Positions 45,961-55,248 of a DNA stretch of 64,000 nt are shown here, one piece after another (positions within the stretch are counted from its first letter, which is position 1; each line of letters opens with the position of its first letter). A model generated the notes under the pieces. That model made no database searches. It was not told where the DNA came from and saw nothing but the letters and a program-made list of their open reading frames with translations. The stretch is from the NCBI GenBank assembly GCA_963820775.1, contig CAWGBF010000015.1:1302001-1366000 (forward strand). Direction: 5' to 3'. The stretch is from Roseiarcus sp963820775. Lineage in GTDB: Bacteria; Pseudomonadota; Alphaproteobacteria; Rhizobiales; Beijerinckiaceae. A program made the position numbers and the translations under genes.

Positions 45961-46515
45961 TTATCACGTCCCTCTCAACCATCTGCTCTCAGGACAAATG
46001 TTGCGCCATGCAGATGCGCGAGCGAAAGTACATTCGTTTTGATTTCACGCAAGCGTTGCACACCCGCGCAATACGCGCAGAGCGTCGTGACTATCGAATT
46101 ATCGCGCGCACTTAGGCCCCTGATCATTCAACGACAAGAGCGCCCGCCCACGCCGTTCGCTTTGTTGCGACGGCGCGCGCGTTCGCGCGCGACGCTTCCG
46201 CGCAACGGCCGACGAAAGTTCGCTCGGTTCCTGATTTTCCCATATATTGCGCCGGTCTCCGAGGATCGCGATTGTTCGTGCGAAAGCAATTCGTCGCGCT
46301 CGCGGAAAGCGCTCACACGCGCGCGACAACGCGAGAAGCAACAGCATTGGCCGCGACGAGCGTATCAAATCGAAACGACGCGCACGCGCATCGCAATCGA
46401 ATTTTTCTTGGTGGATAGCATGAATTTTTTATTGCTGATCGTCGCGATCGCCGACTTCTCCACGCGAGTCGCGCCGAGAATCATGCGATTCGCTGCGCGT
46501 GATTCGGTCGAAGCG
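45961..46515. other. Intergenic region upstream of the histone-like gene
   Basis: No supported gene. The most regular structure is the near-palindrome GGCGCGCGCGTTCGCGCGCG around 46167-46190, and many TCGCG words are scattered throughout. A short ATG frame at 46420 (MNFLLLIVAIADF) overlaps the gatB end and has no family resemblance. Confidence 0.35.
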
Positions 46516-48003
46516 TTAGAGCCCGAGTCGCTTTTTGAGCGCGTCGCTCACCGCTTGCGGGTTGGCTTTGCCGCCGGTCGACTTCATCACTTGACCCACG
46601 AACCAGCCCAACATGCCGGGTTTCGTTTTGGCCTGCTCGGCCTTGTCGGGATTGGCTGCGATGACTGCATCGACGGCGCTGTCGATCGCGCCGACGTCCG
46701 TCACCTGGCGCAGACCGTGCCTCTCAACCAGCGCGCGCGGATCGGCGCCGCGGTCATCAGCGAACAGCCTGACCAACAGATCCTTGGCTATCTTGCCGGA
46801 GATGACGCCCTCGCCGATGAGATCGACGAGGCTCGCCAAAGACGCGGCGCTCAAGCCCGCGTCCACCACAGCGAGCCCTTGCGCGTTGGCCTGCGCGGAA
46901 ATATCGCCCATCAGCCAGTTGGCGACCGCCTTCGCGTCGCGCTTGACGCCGCCGTGGTTGACAGCGTCCTCAAAGAAATCCGCGGTCTCCCGCTCGGCGA
47001 CGAGGATCGAAGCGTCATAGGCCGAGAGGCCGTAGTCGGCGATGAAGCGCGCCCGCTTGGCGTCAGGCAATTCCGGCAGATCGGCGGCGAGCGCATCGAT
47101 GAAAGCCGCGTCCAGTTCGAGCGGCAACAGGTCAGGATCGGGGAAGTAGCGGTAGTCGTGCGCCTCTTCCTTGGAGCGCAACGAGCGCGTTTCGCCGCGC
47201 GCCGGATCGAACAGCCGCGTCTCCTGCTCAACTGTCCCGCCATCCTCGACGAGGGCGATCTGCCGGCGCGCCTCCGTCTCGATCGCCTGGCCGATGAAGC
47301 GAATGGAGTTGACGTTCTTGATCTCGCAGCGCGTGCCGAGCGCCTCTCCGGGACGACGAACCGAGACATTGACGTCGGCGCGCAGGTTGCCCTTCTCCAT
47401 GTCGCCGTCGCTCGAGCCGATGTAGCGCAAGAGGGTGCGCAATTTGCCGACATAGGCCTTGGCCTCCTCGGCCGAGCGCATGTCGGGCTTGGAGACGATC
47501 TCCATCAGAGCGACGCCTGAGCGGTTGAGGTCGACGAAGCTCATCGTCGGCGACTGGTCGTGCAACGACTTGCCCGCATCCTGCTCGAGATGCAGGCGCT
47601 CGATCCCGACCTTGATGGAATGGTCCGGCGTGAGTTCGACCTCGATCTCCCCCTCCCCCACGATCGGGCTCTTGTACTGGGAGATCTGATAGCCTTGCGG
47701 CAGATCGGGGTAGAAATAATTCTTTCGGTCGAAAGTCGAGCGGCGGTTGATCTGGGCCTTGAGGCCGAGGCCGGTGCGCACCGCCTGCGCCACGCATTCG
47801 CGGTTGATCACCGGCAGCATGCCGGGCATCGCCGCATCGACCAGCGAAACATGCGCGTTGGGCTCGCCGCCGAACGCCGTTGAAGCGGCGGAGAACAGCT
47901 TAGAGCGCGAGGTCACCTGGGCGTGGACCTCGAGACCGACGATCACCTCCCAGTCGCCGGTCACGCCTTTGATGAGCTTCGCGCTCGCCCTGTCTGTCGC
48001 CAT
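46516..48003 (-). CDS. gatB: Asp-tRNA(Asn)/Glu-tRNA(Gln) amidotransferase subunit B
   Basis: A 495-residue GatB. Family segments are WEVIVGLEVHAQVTSRSKLF at residue 18, PGMLPVINRECV, KNYFYPDLPQGYQISQY, LEQDAGKSLHD, DLNRSGVALMEIVSKPD, and a C-terminal YqeY-like domain that binds tRNA. It uses ammonia from GatA and ATP to convert misacylated Glu-tRNA(Gln) and Asp-tRNA(Asn). ATG 48003 is the conserved start, although the frame is open to 48180. It is last in the gatCAB order on this strand. Confidence 0.96.
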   Translation of the reverse strand: MATDRASAKLIKGVTGDWEVIVGLEVHAQVTSRSKLFSAASTAFGGEPNAHVSLVDAAMPGMLPVINRECVAQAVRTGLGLKAQINRRSTFDRKNYFYPDLPQGYQISQYKSPIVGEGEIEVELTPDHSIKVGIERLHLEQDAGKSLHDQSPTMSFVDLNRSGVALMEIVSKPDMRSAEEAKAYVGKLRTLLRYIGSSDGDMEKGNLRADVNVSVRRPGEALGTRCEIKNVNSIRFIGQAIETEARRQIALVEDGGTVEQETRLFDPARGETRSLRSKEEAHDYRYFPDPDLLPLELDAAFIDALAADLPELPDAKRARFIADYGLSAYDASILVAERETADFFEDAVNHGGVKRDAKAVANWLMGDISAQANAQGLAVVDAGLSAASLASLVDLIGEGVISGKIAKDLLVRLFADDRGADPRALVERHGLRQVTDVGAIDSAVDAVIAANPDKAEQAKTKPGMLGWFVGQVMKSTGGKANPQAVSDALKKRLGL

Positions 48004-48055
48004 GTGGATCGCTCTATTCTCGTCTGAAGTCCGTCGGGATCTTAGCGCTCGCGCC

Positions 48056-49579
48056 TCATGCCCACCACGGCTCCGGAAGCGTCGTCCGGCCTGCCGACTG
48101 CTCAATCGTCTCGCCGAGCGCGAACAGCGTCTCCTCGTCGAACGGACGGCCGATGAGCTGCAACCCAAGCGGCAGGCCATCGCTCGACAGGCCCGCGGGC
48201 GCGACGAGTCCCGGCAGGCCCGCCATGTTGACGGTCACGGTGAAGACGTCGTTGAGGTACATTTCGACGGGATTGTCCGAGCCCTTCTCGCCGATCCCAA
48301 AGGCGGCGGAGGGCGTGGCGGGGGTCAGGATCGCGTCGACGCCGTCGGCGAACACGCGCTCGAAGTCGCGCTTGATGAGGGTGCGGATTTTCTGCGCCCT
48401 TACATAATAAGCGTCGTAATAGCCGGCGGAGAGGACATAGGTGCCGATCATCAGGCGCCGTCGCACTTCCGGCCCGAAGCCCCTGGCGCGAGTCTTCTCG
48501 TAAAGCTCGGTGATGTCGGCCCCCGGTTCTCGCAGGCCGTAGCGCACGCCATCGTAGCGCGCGAGATTGCTCGAGGCTTCCGCGGGCGCCACTATATAAT
48601 AAGCAGGCAGCGCGTAGGGCGTATGGGGCAAGCTGACGTCGACCACGCTTGCGCCGGCGGCGCGAAGCCACTCGGCGCCGCGCGCCCATAAGCCCTCGAT
48701 CTCGCTGCTCATGCCATCGAGGCGATATTCCTTGGGCACGCCGATCTTCATGCCCTTGACCGAGCGTCCGACCGCGGCTTCGTAGTCGGGAACGGAGGTC
48801 GGCGAGCAGGTGGAGTCCTTCGGGTCTGGCCCGGCCATGGACCGCAGCATGATCGCCGCGTCGCGCACGGTGCGGGCGAGCGGTCCCGCCTGATCGAGCG
48901 ACGAGGCGAAGGCGACCATGCCGTATCGCGAGCACCGGCCGTAGGTCGGCTTGACGCCGACAATGCCGGTGAAGGCCGCCGGCTGGCGGATGGAGCCGCC
49001 GGTGTCGCTCGCGGTGGCGGCGAGGCAGAGGCGCGCGGCCACCGCGGACGCGGAGCCGCCGGACGAGCCGCCGGGCGTCAGCAGACCGCGCTTTTCGGAA
49101 CTCAGCGCCGCCGCGCGGCCTCTCTCGCGGCTCCAATTGGGCGGCAGCCAGGGCGAAGCGACGGGCCCGTAATAAGATGTCTCGTTCGACGAGCCCATGG
49201 CGAACTCGTCCATATTGAGCTTGCCCAGCATCACCGCGCCGTCGCGCCACAAATTGGCGGTGACGGTCAATTCGTATGTCGGCTTGAAGCCGTCCAGAAT
49301 ATGGCTGCACGCTTGGGTATGGACCCCTTCGGTGGCGTAGAGGTCCTTGACGCCGATCGGCAATCCCTCGAACGGACCCGCCTGTTTCGTGGCGAGGCGC
49401 GCGTCGCTGGCCTCAGCCATCTGCAACGCCTTGTCCGCCGTGACCTCGACAAACGCGTTGAGCCCGTTGGCGCGCTCGATCGCTTCGAGATGAGTCTTGG
49501 TGATCTCGACGCTGGAAATCGCCCGGGACTTGAGACGATCGCGCGCTTCGGCGAGCGTGAGCGTGGTCAGATCGGTCAA
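48056..49579 (-). CDS. gatA: Asp-tRNA(Asn)/Glu-tRNA(Gln) amidotransferase subunit A
   Basis: A 507-residue amidase-signature enzyme that supplies ammonia from glutamine to GatB. The catalytic Lys lies in LPIGVKDLYATEG, and the Ser pair in TPGGSSGGSASAVAARL with ATASDTGGSIRQPAAFTG. The start is TTG 49579 with AAGGA seven bases before. An insert WLPPNWSRERGRAAALSSEK near residue 145 is slightly longer than in some homologues. It follows gatC by 37 bases. Confidence 0.96.
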   Translation of the reverse strand: MTDLTTLTLAEARDRLKSRAISSVEITKTHLEAIERANGLNAFVEVTADKALQMAEASDARLATKQAGPFEGLPIGVKDLYATEGVHTQACSHILDGFKPTYELTVTANLWRDGAVMLGKLNMDEFAMGSSNETSYYGPVASPWLPPNWSRERGRAAALSSEKRGLLTPGGSSGGSASAVAARLCLAATASDTGGSIRQPAAFTGIVGVKPTYGRCSRYGMVAFASSLDQAGPLARTVRDAAIMLRSMAGPDPKDSTCSPTSVPDYEAAVGRSVKGMKIGVPKEYRLDGMSSEIEGLWARGAEWLRAAGASVVDVSLPHTPYALPAYYIVAPAEASSNLARYDGVRYGLREPGADITELYEKTRARGFGPEVRRRLMIGTYVLSAGYYDAYYVRAQKIRTLIKRDFERVFADGVDAILTPATPSAAFGIGEKGSDNPVEMYLNDVFTVTVNMAGLPGLVAPAGLSSDGLPLGLQLIGRPFDEETLFALGETIEQSAGRTTLPEPWWA

Positions 49580-49616
49580 AATGGATCCTTGACGGCGAGC
49601 GTCCCGCCTCGACGGG

Positions 49617-49904
49617 TCACTCGATCACTTTGGGAACGACAAAGAAGCCGTCCTCGGTCATGGGCGCATTGGCGAGCACGAGGGGCGCAATATCGCCGTC
49701 GGCGACAACGTCCTCACGCATCGGCAGGCGCATGGGAATGACCGAGGTCATCGGCTCGACGCCGTCGACGTCGACCTCGTCGAGGGCCTCGACAAACTTG
49801 AGAATGGCGTTGATCTCGCCTTGCAAATGCGGAATCTCAGCTTCGCTCACGGCGATGCGCGCGAGATGCGCGATGCGTCGGACGGTGTTGAGATCGACGG
49901 ACAT
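49617..49904 (-). CDS. gatC: Asp-tRNA(Asn)/Glu-tRNA(Gln) amidotransferase subunit C
   Basis: A 95-residue GatC, the small scaffold that wraps GatA and GatB. VRRIAHLARIAVSEAEIPHL and VDGVEPMTSVIPMRLPMRED are family-typical. ATG 49904 has AGGAG six bases upstream. First gene of gatC-gatA-gatB, divergent from ruvX. Confidence 0.95.
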   Translation of the reverse strand: MSVDLNTVRRIAHLARIAVSEAEIPHLQGEINAILKFVEALDEVDVDGVEPMTSVIPMRLPMREDVVADGDIAPLVLANAPMTEDGFFVVPKVIE

Positions 49905-50048
49905 CCAAAGCTCCTGAAACACCTTGGAAACGTGGGCGCGCCCCTATACATCGGCAATATTTGGCTGGCAAACAGCGATGCGAGACCCGCCCGCTGGCGC
50001 CTGCGTCCGTCGACTTGCGCCTCCCCCGGTGATAGGCCGCTCACGCCA

Positions 50049-50540
50049 ATGCGTCGTCCGATCGCAATCGAGGATCTGCCCTTAAGCCTTCCCGCCAAGG
50101 CGCGCTTGATTGCCATCGACCTTGGCTCGAAGACCATCGGCCTTGCGATCTCCGACGTCGAGCGCCGCCTCGCCTCGCCGCTCCGGACCCTGCCGCGCGG
50201 CGCCTTCGCTAAGGACGCCGAGACCCTGACGGCGATCTTCTCCGAATATGACGTCGCCGGAATCGTCCTCGGGCTGCCCCTCGATCTCGATGGGCGCGAC
50301 AATCCCCGCGCCCAATCGACGCGGGCTTTCGGGCGCAACCTCTCGATGCGAACCAGTTTGCCGATCGTACTCTGGGACGAGCGGTTCTCCACCGCCGCGG
50401 TCACGCGGTCGCTCATCGCCAACGACGTGTCCCGCGCCCGGCGAGCGCGGGTGGTCGACAAGATGGCTGCGGCTTACATTCTGCAGGGCGCCCTGGACCG
50501 CTTGGGCGGTCTGGCGCCCCCACAAACCGGCGGGTTGTAG
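50049..50540 (+). CDS. ruvX: RuvX/YqgF-family pre-16S rRNA nuclease
   Basis: A 163-residue RNase H-fold protein (YqgF). The metal-binding motif is LIAIDLGSKTIGLAISD near residue 20, followed by GIVLGLPLDLDGRDNPRAQS and LWDERFSTAAVTRSL, ending DKMAAAYILQGALD. It is thought to trim the 5' end of 16S rRNA. ATG 50049 gives a short leader before the fold; the open frame upstream is unlike the family. Confidence 0.93.
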   Translation: MRRPIAIEDLPLSLPAKARLIAIDLGSKTIGLAISDVERRLASPLRTLPRGAFAKDAETLTAIFSEYDVAGIVLGLPLDLDGRDNPRAQSTRAFGRNLSMRTSLPIVLWDERFSTAAVTRSLIANDVSRARRARVVDKMAAAYILQGALDRLGGLAPPQTGGL

Positions 50541-50748
50541 GCTTTCTCAACATTATTGTGGATGCTGATGCGCGGCAATAATGTCAGGAACGACTTGTTT
50601 TCGGATCGGAAATGGGCGTCTCATACACTGTAAACACGGGGCAAGTCCGAAATCGGCGCGACCCGCGCGTTGAGGAGGGGGATTGTCCTGCGAGCGGGGA
50701 TTGGGGAAGGCGTCTCCCCTGCTCTGCCGAATGGGGCAGTTGTATCGT

Positions 50749-51090
50749 ATGGCCGAGGAACTAGGTTTCCCGAGACGGAAACGCGGAGAATACGGGAGAG
50801 CCGGGAAGAGCCCTCTCGCCAGACCGCTGAGAAAAGCCAACGATCCGTCTCACGGGGCAGTGACCCGGGAAGCGCTCGATGTCGCTCGCTATATAACCGA
50901 CATGACCGCCCAGCTGGAGGCCATGGCGATCGCGGCCCGCCTCGACCTGCTCGCCTACTTCCTCGGGATGGCCAAAGCGGAAAGCGAAATTTACGTTCGC
51001 ACCAGCGCCGTCGGCGAAGCCGAGCGCGCGGAAGAGGAACCCTTCGAGGCTGCGGTTGGATTGCCGCACGGGAACAATTCGTTCGATTGA
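50749..51090 (+). CDS. Hypothetical protein
   Basis: About 113 residues. The start is uncertain among in-frame codons at 50683, 50731 and 50749; I see no clear ribosome-binding site at any. The central helix ARYITDMTAQLEAMAIAARL with LLAYFLGMAKAESE is amphipathic and recurs in small Rhizobiales proteins of unknown role. It is on the same strand as ruvX and 14 bases from the convergent dprA end. Confidence 0.6.
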   Translation: MAEELGFPRRKRGEYGRAGKSPLARPLRKANDPSHGAVTREALDVARYITDMTAQLEAMAIAARLDLLAYFLGMAKAESEIYVRTSAVGEAERAEEEPFEAAVGLPHGNNSFD

Positions 51091-51103
51091 GAATCCGCGC
51101 GGC

Positions 51104-52333
51104 TCAAATTTCGTCCGCGGTCGCCCGCAAGGCGACACGGTCGCCCGAATATTCGACGCGCCCCGCCAGTTCGAGTTCGAGCAGCGCCACCCGGACCGCC
51201 CGCGCCGGGGCCTCCGCGGCCCGAGCCAGTTCGTCGAGCGTGATTGGCGAGGGGCCGAGCAAGGCGACGATCCGGTCGCGCGCGGCCTCAGCTTCGTCGC
51301 CGGTCCTGTAGGGCGCTCCGCCGAGATCGTCGAATTCGTCGCCGGCCCGCGTTCGCGGCGTCGATTGCGGATCGACCCCGTACAAAGCTTGTTCCCCCCA
51401 AAGGGGTTCGCCAGGCTCGCCGCCCGCCTCGCGCATGACGGCGAGATCGTCCGACCGCATTGGCTCGAGGGCCGTCAGCACGTCGTCCGCGCCAGTGCAG
51501 ATCGACGCCCCCTGCTTGAGGAGATCGTTGGTCCCTTGGGCGCGCGGATCGAGGGGAGAGCCGGGCACGGCGAAGACCTGGCGATTCTGCTCGAGCCCGA
51601 ATCGCGCGGTGATCAGCGAGCCCGAGCCCCGCGCCGCCTCGACCACCACGACGCCCAAGGCGAGCCCCGAGACGATGCGATTGCGGCGTGGAAAGTCTCG
51701 CCCGCGCGGCTCCCACTCGATCGGCATTTCGGACAGGATCGCGCCGGATTCGACCATCCGCTCCATCAGCGGCACGGCCTCGCTCGGATAGGGCTTTCCA
51801 TGTCCCCCGGCGAGCACCCCGACGGCGCCGGTCTCAAGGCTCGCGACATGGGCGCGCTGATCGATTCCCCGCGCCAGCCCCGAGACGACAATATAGCCGG
51901 CTTGTCCCAAGCCGCGCGCCAGCCGCTCGGCGAAAGTGAGTCCCGCGGCGGAAGCATTGCGGGAGCCCACGATTGCGACCGCCGCCTTGCGTAACGCTCC
52001 CGCGGCGCCGCGAAGGGCGAGAACGGGCGGCGCGGAATCGATCTCCTGCAACGCCGGCGGGTAGTCCGGCTCACCGAGCGCGACAAAGCGCACGCCAAGC
52101 TTGCGGGCGGCGATCAGCTCTTTTTCGATCTCTTCGAAAGAAGCGACGCGGATCGCGCGCTTCGCGCCCCCGCGCCGCGCAAGTTCCGGCAGCGCCTTCA
52201 GCGCGGCTCCAACGCTCCCGCAATTGGTGACGAGCGCCCGAAAGGTTCGCGGGCCCACATTCTCCGAGCGTACGAGCCGCAGCCAATCGAAGCGCTGCTG
52301 GTCGGTGAGGCGCAACTCAGCCTTGTTCGCCAT
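51104..52333 (-). CDS. dprA: DNA-protecting protein DprA
   Basis: A 409-residue DprA/Smf, which loads RecA on incoming single-stranded DNA during transformation. An N-terminal SAM-like domain (LTDQQRFDWLRLVRSENVGP) is followed by the Rossmann-like fold (AVAIVGSRNASAAGLTFAER, VVSGLARGIDQRAH, SGAILSEMPIEWEP, GRDFPRRNRIVSGLALGVVV, LEQNRQVFAVPGSPLDPRAQ) and a C-terminal winged-helix domain. ATG 52333 was chosen by homology. plsY lies 5 bases upstream on the same strand. Confidence 0.94.
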   Translation of the reverse strand: MANKAELRLTDQQRFDWLRLVRSENVGPRTFRALVTNCGSVGAALKALPELARRGGAKRAIRVASFEEIEKELIAARKLGVRFVALGEPDYPPALQEIDSAPPVLALRGAAGALRKAAVAIVGSRNASAAGLTFAERLARGLGQAGYIVVSGLARGIDQRAHVASLETGAVGVLAGGHGKPYPSEAVPLMERMVESGAILSEMPIEWEPRGRDFPRRNRIVSGLALGVVVVEAARGSGSLITARFGLEQNRQVFAVPGSPLDPRAQGTNDLLKQGASICTGADDVLTALEPMRSDDLAVMREAGGEPGEPLWGEQALYGVDPQSTPRTRAGDEFDDLGGAPYRTGDEAEAARDRIVALLGPSPITLDELARAAEAPARAVRVALLELELAGRVEYSGDRVALRATADEI

Positions 52334-52338
52334 TCCCT

Positions 52339-52938
52339 TTAGTTTTTCTGCCCGATTTTCGACTCGGAGCCATTGAGAAGGCGGACGATGTTGGCGCTGT
52401 GCTTGAACCAGATCAGGGCAGACAGCGCAGCGAAGACCAAAGCCGCGCCGCTCTCGCCAATGGCGGCCATGGCGATCGGAGAAGCAACCGTCGCCGCGAG
52501 CGCCGCCACCGAGGAGTAGCGGGTGAGCGCCGCGACCGCGAGCCAGACGACGGCGAATACGATCGCCGCCGGCCACGCGAGGCCGACAAGACCGCCGAGA
52601 TAGGTGGCGACGCCCTTGCCGCCGCGGAACTTGAGCCAGACCGGATACATGTGGCCGAGGACCGCGCCGGCCGCCGCGGCGAGCGCCGTCGGCGGACCAA
52701 ATATCCACCAAGCCAAGACCATAGCCAGCGTCGCCTTCAGCGCATCAAGCACGAGCGTCGCGGCGGCGAGCCCCTTGCGCCCGGTGCGCAGAACGTTGGT
52801 CGCGCCAATGTTGCCGGAGCCGATCGAGCGCAAGTCCCCTGCCCCGGCAAGCTTCGTCAGCACGAGACCGAAAGGAATGGATCCCAGCAAATAGCCGAGC
52901 GCCAGCGCCAACGCCCCGCCGTAAGAAACCCCGACCAT
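52339..52938 (-). CDS. plsY: Acyl-phosphate:glycerol-3-phosphate acyltransferase PlsY
   Basis: A 199-residue membrane acyltransferase, the first step of phospholipid synthesis. Family segments are LGYLLGSIPFGLVLTKL, LRSIGSGNIGATNVLRTGRK, LGHMYPVWLKFRGGKGVATYL. About six hydrophobic helices are visible. It lies between the dihydroorotase-like gene and dprA, an order common in alphaproteobacteria. Confidence 0.95.
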   Translation of the reverse strand: MVGVSYGGALALALGYLLGSIPFGLVLTKLAGAGDLRSIGSGNIGATNVLRTGRKGLAAATLVLDALKATLAMVLAWWIFGPPTALAAAAGAVLGHMYPVWLKFRGGKGVATYLGGLVGLAWPAAIVFAVVWLAVAALTRYSSVAALAATVASPIAMAAIGESGAALVFAALSALIWFKHSANIVRLLNGSESKIGQKN

Positions 52939-52984
52939 ACGCGCTTCCAGCCGACGCGGATTGAACGAAAGACTTTCAACGAGA

Positions 52985-54277
52985 CTATTCGTGCGCGACG
53001 CGCCCGGCAACCAGCGTCATCTTGACCCGGCCCTCGAGCCGGGCCGCGTCGAAGGGCGTATTGCGGCAGCGCGAATGGAGCAAGGCGGGATCGAGCACAT
53101 AGGGCTCGTCCGGATCGAAGCGGATGATGTCCGCAGGCGCGCCGACCGACAGCCTGCCGACGGGCAGATGCAGGATTTCGGCAGGTCGCAAGGTCATCGC
53201 GCGGATGAGGCGCGGCAGCGCGACATGTCCGCCCGCAACCAGGCGCAGGCTCGCCGACAGCATCGTTTCGATTCCAATTGCGCCCGCCTCGGCTTCCGCG
53301 AACGGCAGCCGCTTGGTGTCGACGTCCTGGGGGTCGTGGTCAGAGCAGATGACGTCGATAAGGCCAGCCGCCAGCGCCTCGACGAGGCCCAAGCGCTCGT
53401 CCTCGGCGCGCAGCGGCGGGCTCAATTTGAGAAAAGTTCGATAATCGCCGACGTCGAGTTCGTTCAGGGTCAGGTGATTGATCGACACGCCACAGCTCAC
53501 CAGCAACCCTGCCTGGCGCGCCCGCGCCATCGCCTCGAGCGAGAGACGATTGGAGATCAGCGCCGCGTGATAGCGGGCGCCGGTCAGCGCGACCAGACGC
53601 AGATCGCGCTCGAGCATGATGGTTTCCGCCTCGCGCGGCACGCCGGGCAGGCCAAGCCAGGTCGCGCGCAGGCCCTCCGCCATCACGCCCTCGCGGCTCA
53701 GCGACCGTTCCTGGCAGATCGGCGCGATGAGCGCGTCAAAGTCGCGGGCGTAAGTCATGGCGCGGCGCATGGTCAGCGCATCGGCGACCGAATGGAGCCC
53801 GTCGCAGAAGGCGATCGCGCCTGCTTCCGCGAGCAGGCCGATTTCGGCGATCTCCTCGCCTTTGAGCCCCCTGGTCAGCGCCGCGGCTGGGTGGACGCGG
53901 ACCTTGGCTGCGTCGCGCGCGCGGCGCAGGATGAAGTCGACCACCGCAGGATCGTCGACCGGTGGACTGGTGTCGGGCCGCGTGACAAGAGTGGTCACGC
54001 CCCCGGCGGCGGCGGCGGCGCTGGCGCTGGCGATGGTCTCGCGATGCTCGGCCCCGGGCTCGCCAACGAAAGCGCGCATGTCGACGAGGCCGGGCGAAAC
54101 GACGTCGCCCCCGCAATCGACGATCAACGCCTCGCCCGGCAATTGGTCCCGCGTGACCTTGGGCCCGACGCCGGCGATGACGCGATCGATGACGATGAGC
54201 CCGCCGCGCGTCTCGGTCTCCTGAACGGGATCAACGAGACGCGCGTTCAAGAAGGCAATCGGCGGAGCTGAAGGCAT
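52985..54277 (-). CDS. Dihydroorotase-like protein lacking the zinc site (PyrC'/PyrX type)
   Basis: A 430-residue amidohydrolase-fold protein. Where active dihydroorotases have DMHVHLREPG, this one reads GLVDMRAFVGEPG, so both HxH zinc ligands are missing. Other regions (TTLVTRPDTSPPVDDPAVVD, DVICSDHDPQDVDTKRLPF) remain. Non-catalytic homologues of this kind are known to assemble with aspartate transcarbamoylase (PyrB), and that is the probable role. No pyrB is visible in the window. A shorter start is not needed; ATG 54277 gives the standard N-terminus. Confidence 0.85.
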   Translation of the reverse strand: MPSAPPIAFLNARLVDPVQETETRGGLIVIDRVIAGVGPKVTRDQLPGEALIVDCGGDVVSPGLVDMRAFVGEPGAEHRETIASASAAAAAGGVTTLVTRPDTSPPVDDPAVVDFILRRARDAAKVRVHPAAALTRGLKGEEIAEIGLLAEAGAIAFCDGLHSVADALTMRRAMTYARDFDALIAPICQERSLSREGVMAEGLRATWLGLPGVPREAETIMLERDLRLVALTGARYHAALISNRLSLEAMARARQAGLLVSCGVSINHLTLNELDVGDYRTFLKLSPPLRAEDERLGLVEALAAGLIDVICSDHDPQDVDTKRLPFAEAEAGAIGIETMLSASLRLVAGGHVALPRLIRAMTLRPAEILHLPVGRLSVGAPADIIRFDPDEPYVLDPALLHSRCRNTPFDAARLEGRVKMTLVAGRVAHE

Positions 54278-54437
54278 GGGGCGCGCCGTTGACTACCGGC
54301 CGCGGCCTGTCAGCGCAAGGGCGCGCGCTGGAGCCACGGACGTTCGCGCTCGCCTTCCGCTCTTGCCTGCCTCGCCAAAAGCGGCTAGAGCCGCCGTCGC
54401 TCAGGGTTCGCTTTCGCGGCCGTCTAAGCGATCTTTA

Positions 54438-54514
54438 GCGCCCGTAGCTCAGCTGGATAGAGCACCAGACTACGAATTTGGGGGTCAGGAGTTCGAATCT
54501 CTTCGGGCGCGCCA
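54438..54514 (+). tRNA. tRNA-Arg (anticodon ACG)
   Basis: GCGCCCG (54438-54444) pairs with CGGGCGC (54504-54510), followed by G and an encoded CCA. The D arm AGCTCAGCTGGATAGAGC, anticodon loop CTACGAA and T arm GTTCGAATC are standard. ACG is read as ICG after editing, for CGU/CGC/CGA. Total 77 bases. Accessory DNA begins just downstream. Confidence 0.95.
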
Positions 54515-54546
54515 ATGATTTCAATGGTTTATCCTTGGTATAACGC

Positions 54547-55119
54547 CTAACGGATTAAGGGCGGATTTCTCCGGGCAACGGCGGGGGCAACAAGTCGTAA
54601 AATTCGCCCTAATAGGGTTCTCTCCCTCATCCCCTCGCATCGCGGATGACTAAGTCGCTGTAGCTCTCGGCCGGGCAGCCTAGGGCTCGAAGAAGTCACG
54701 CACAAAGGGGATGCTCTGCCATCGCCTGCGTGGCTGCGGCTATTTCGGCGGAACAAGTCACGCGTCGACCCGAGCGCCCCGAACAGCGCGTCGCAAGTGA
54801 GCTCTCGTTCTTCGTGCGAAATTGAATATTGCCCTCGCACGCCTTCCGCTAACCCACGCAGGTAGCTCGCCGCCAGCTCAAGGTCCCAGCCGAGACGCTC
54901 GCAATACTTTCGGACCGCGATGGCGTCCGCCAAGACCCACCCTGCGAGAGCCGTGGCCGCGTCGTTGAGCGCCCTTATCGCGTTGCTACGAGCTTGGTCG
55001 CTCGACGAGGCGTTTACGACCCAATATCTGTCAGCGGCTTCCAGCGCCTCCTGCCGCGTCTTTCGAAGGGCGACGACAGGCGCGCCAATGAAATTCGCGG
55101 GCAGCGCGATTTTTAACAT
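54547..55119 (-). CDS. Hypothetical protein
   Basis: Up to 190 residues from ATG 55119. The front part (IALPANFIGAPVVALRKTRQ, RALNDAATALAGWVLADAIA, AASYLRGLAEGVRGQYSISH) reads like a real helical protein, but the last 60 residues or so are Arg-rich and overlap a repeated motif at 54654-54669, so the natural C-terminus may be shorter. I recognise no family. Confidence 0.4.
   Translation of the reverse strand: MLKIALPANFIGAPVVALRKTRQEALEAADRYWVVNASSSDQARSNAIRALNDAATALAGWVLADAIAVRKYCERLGWDLELAASYLRGLAEGVRGQYSISHEERELTCDALFGALGSTRDLFRRNSRSHAGDGRASPLCVTSSSPRLPGRELQRLSHPRCEGMRERTLLGRILRLVAPAVARRNPPLIR
54654..54669. repeat. Dispersed motif, copy 1
   Basis: GTCGCTGTAGCTCTCG, shared with copies at 56542 and 60559. 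On the minus strand this copy reads PAESYSDLVIRDARG and a stop, like an antitoxin C-terminus. Confidence 0.5.
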
Positions 55120-55248
55120 CCAGGAAATTGGACTGGGAGTTATCCGATCCGTCAATGGTATGGTTACCCATCGCGGGCCCACGCTGCGCGGATGAGTTGC
55201 GCTCGTCGTGAGGCCCCGTCACCTCGCTCCCTAGGCCGTCACCAAATT

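Noticed and set aside
46420..46515. Small hydrophobic frame starting MNFLLLIVAIADF
   Set aside because: It runs antisense into gatB, has poor coding character beyond the first helix and no neighbour logic.
54438..54514. Attachment-site repeat of tRNA-Arg
   Set aside because: No second copy of the tRNA 3' end was found up to 64 kb; the island's far end may lie outside.
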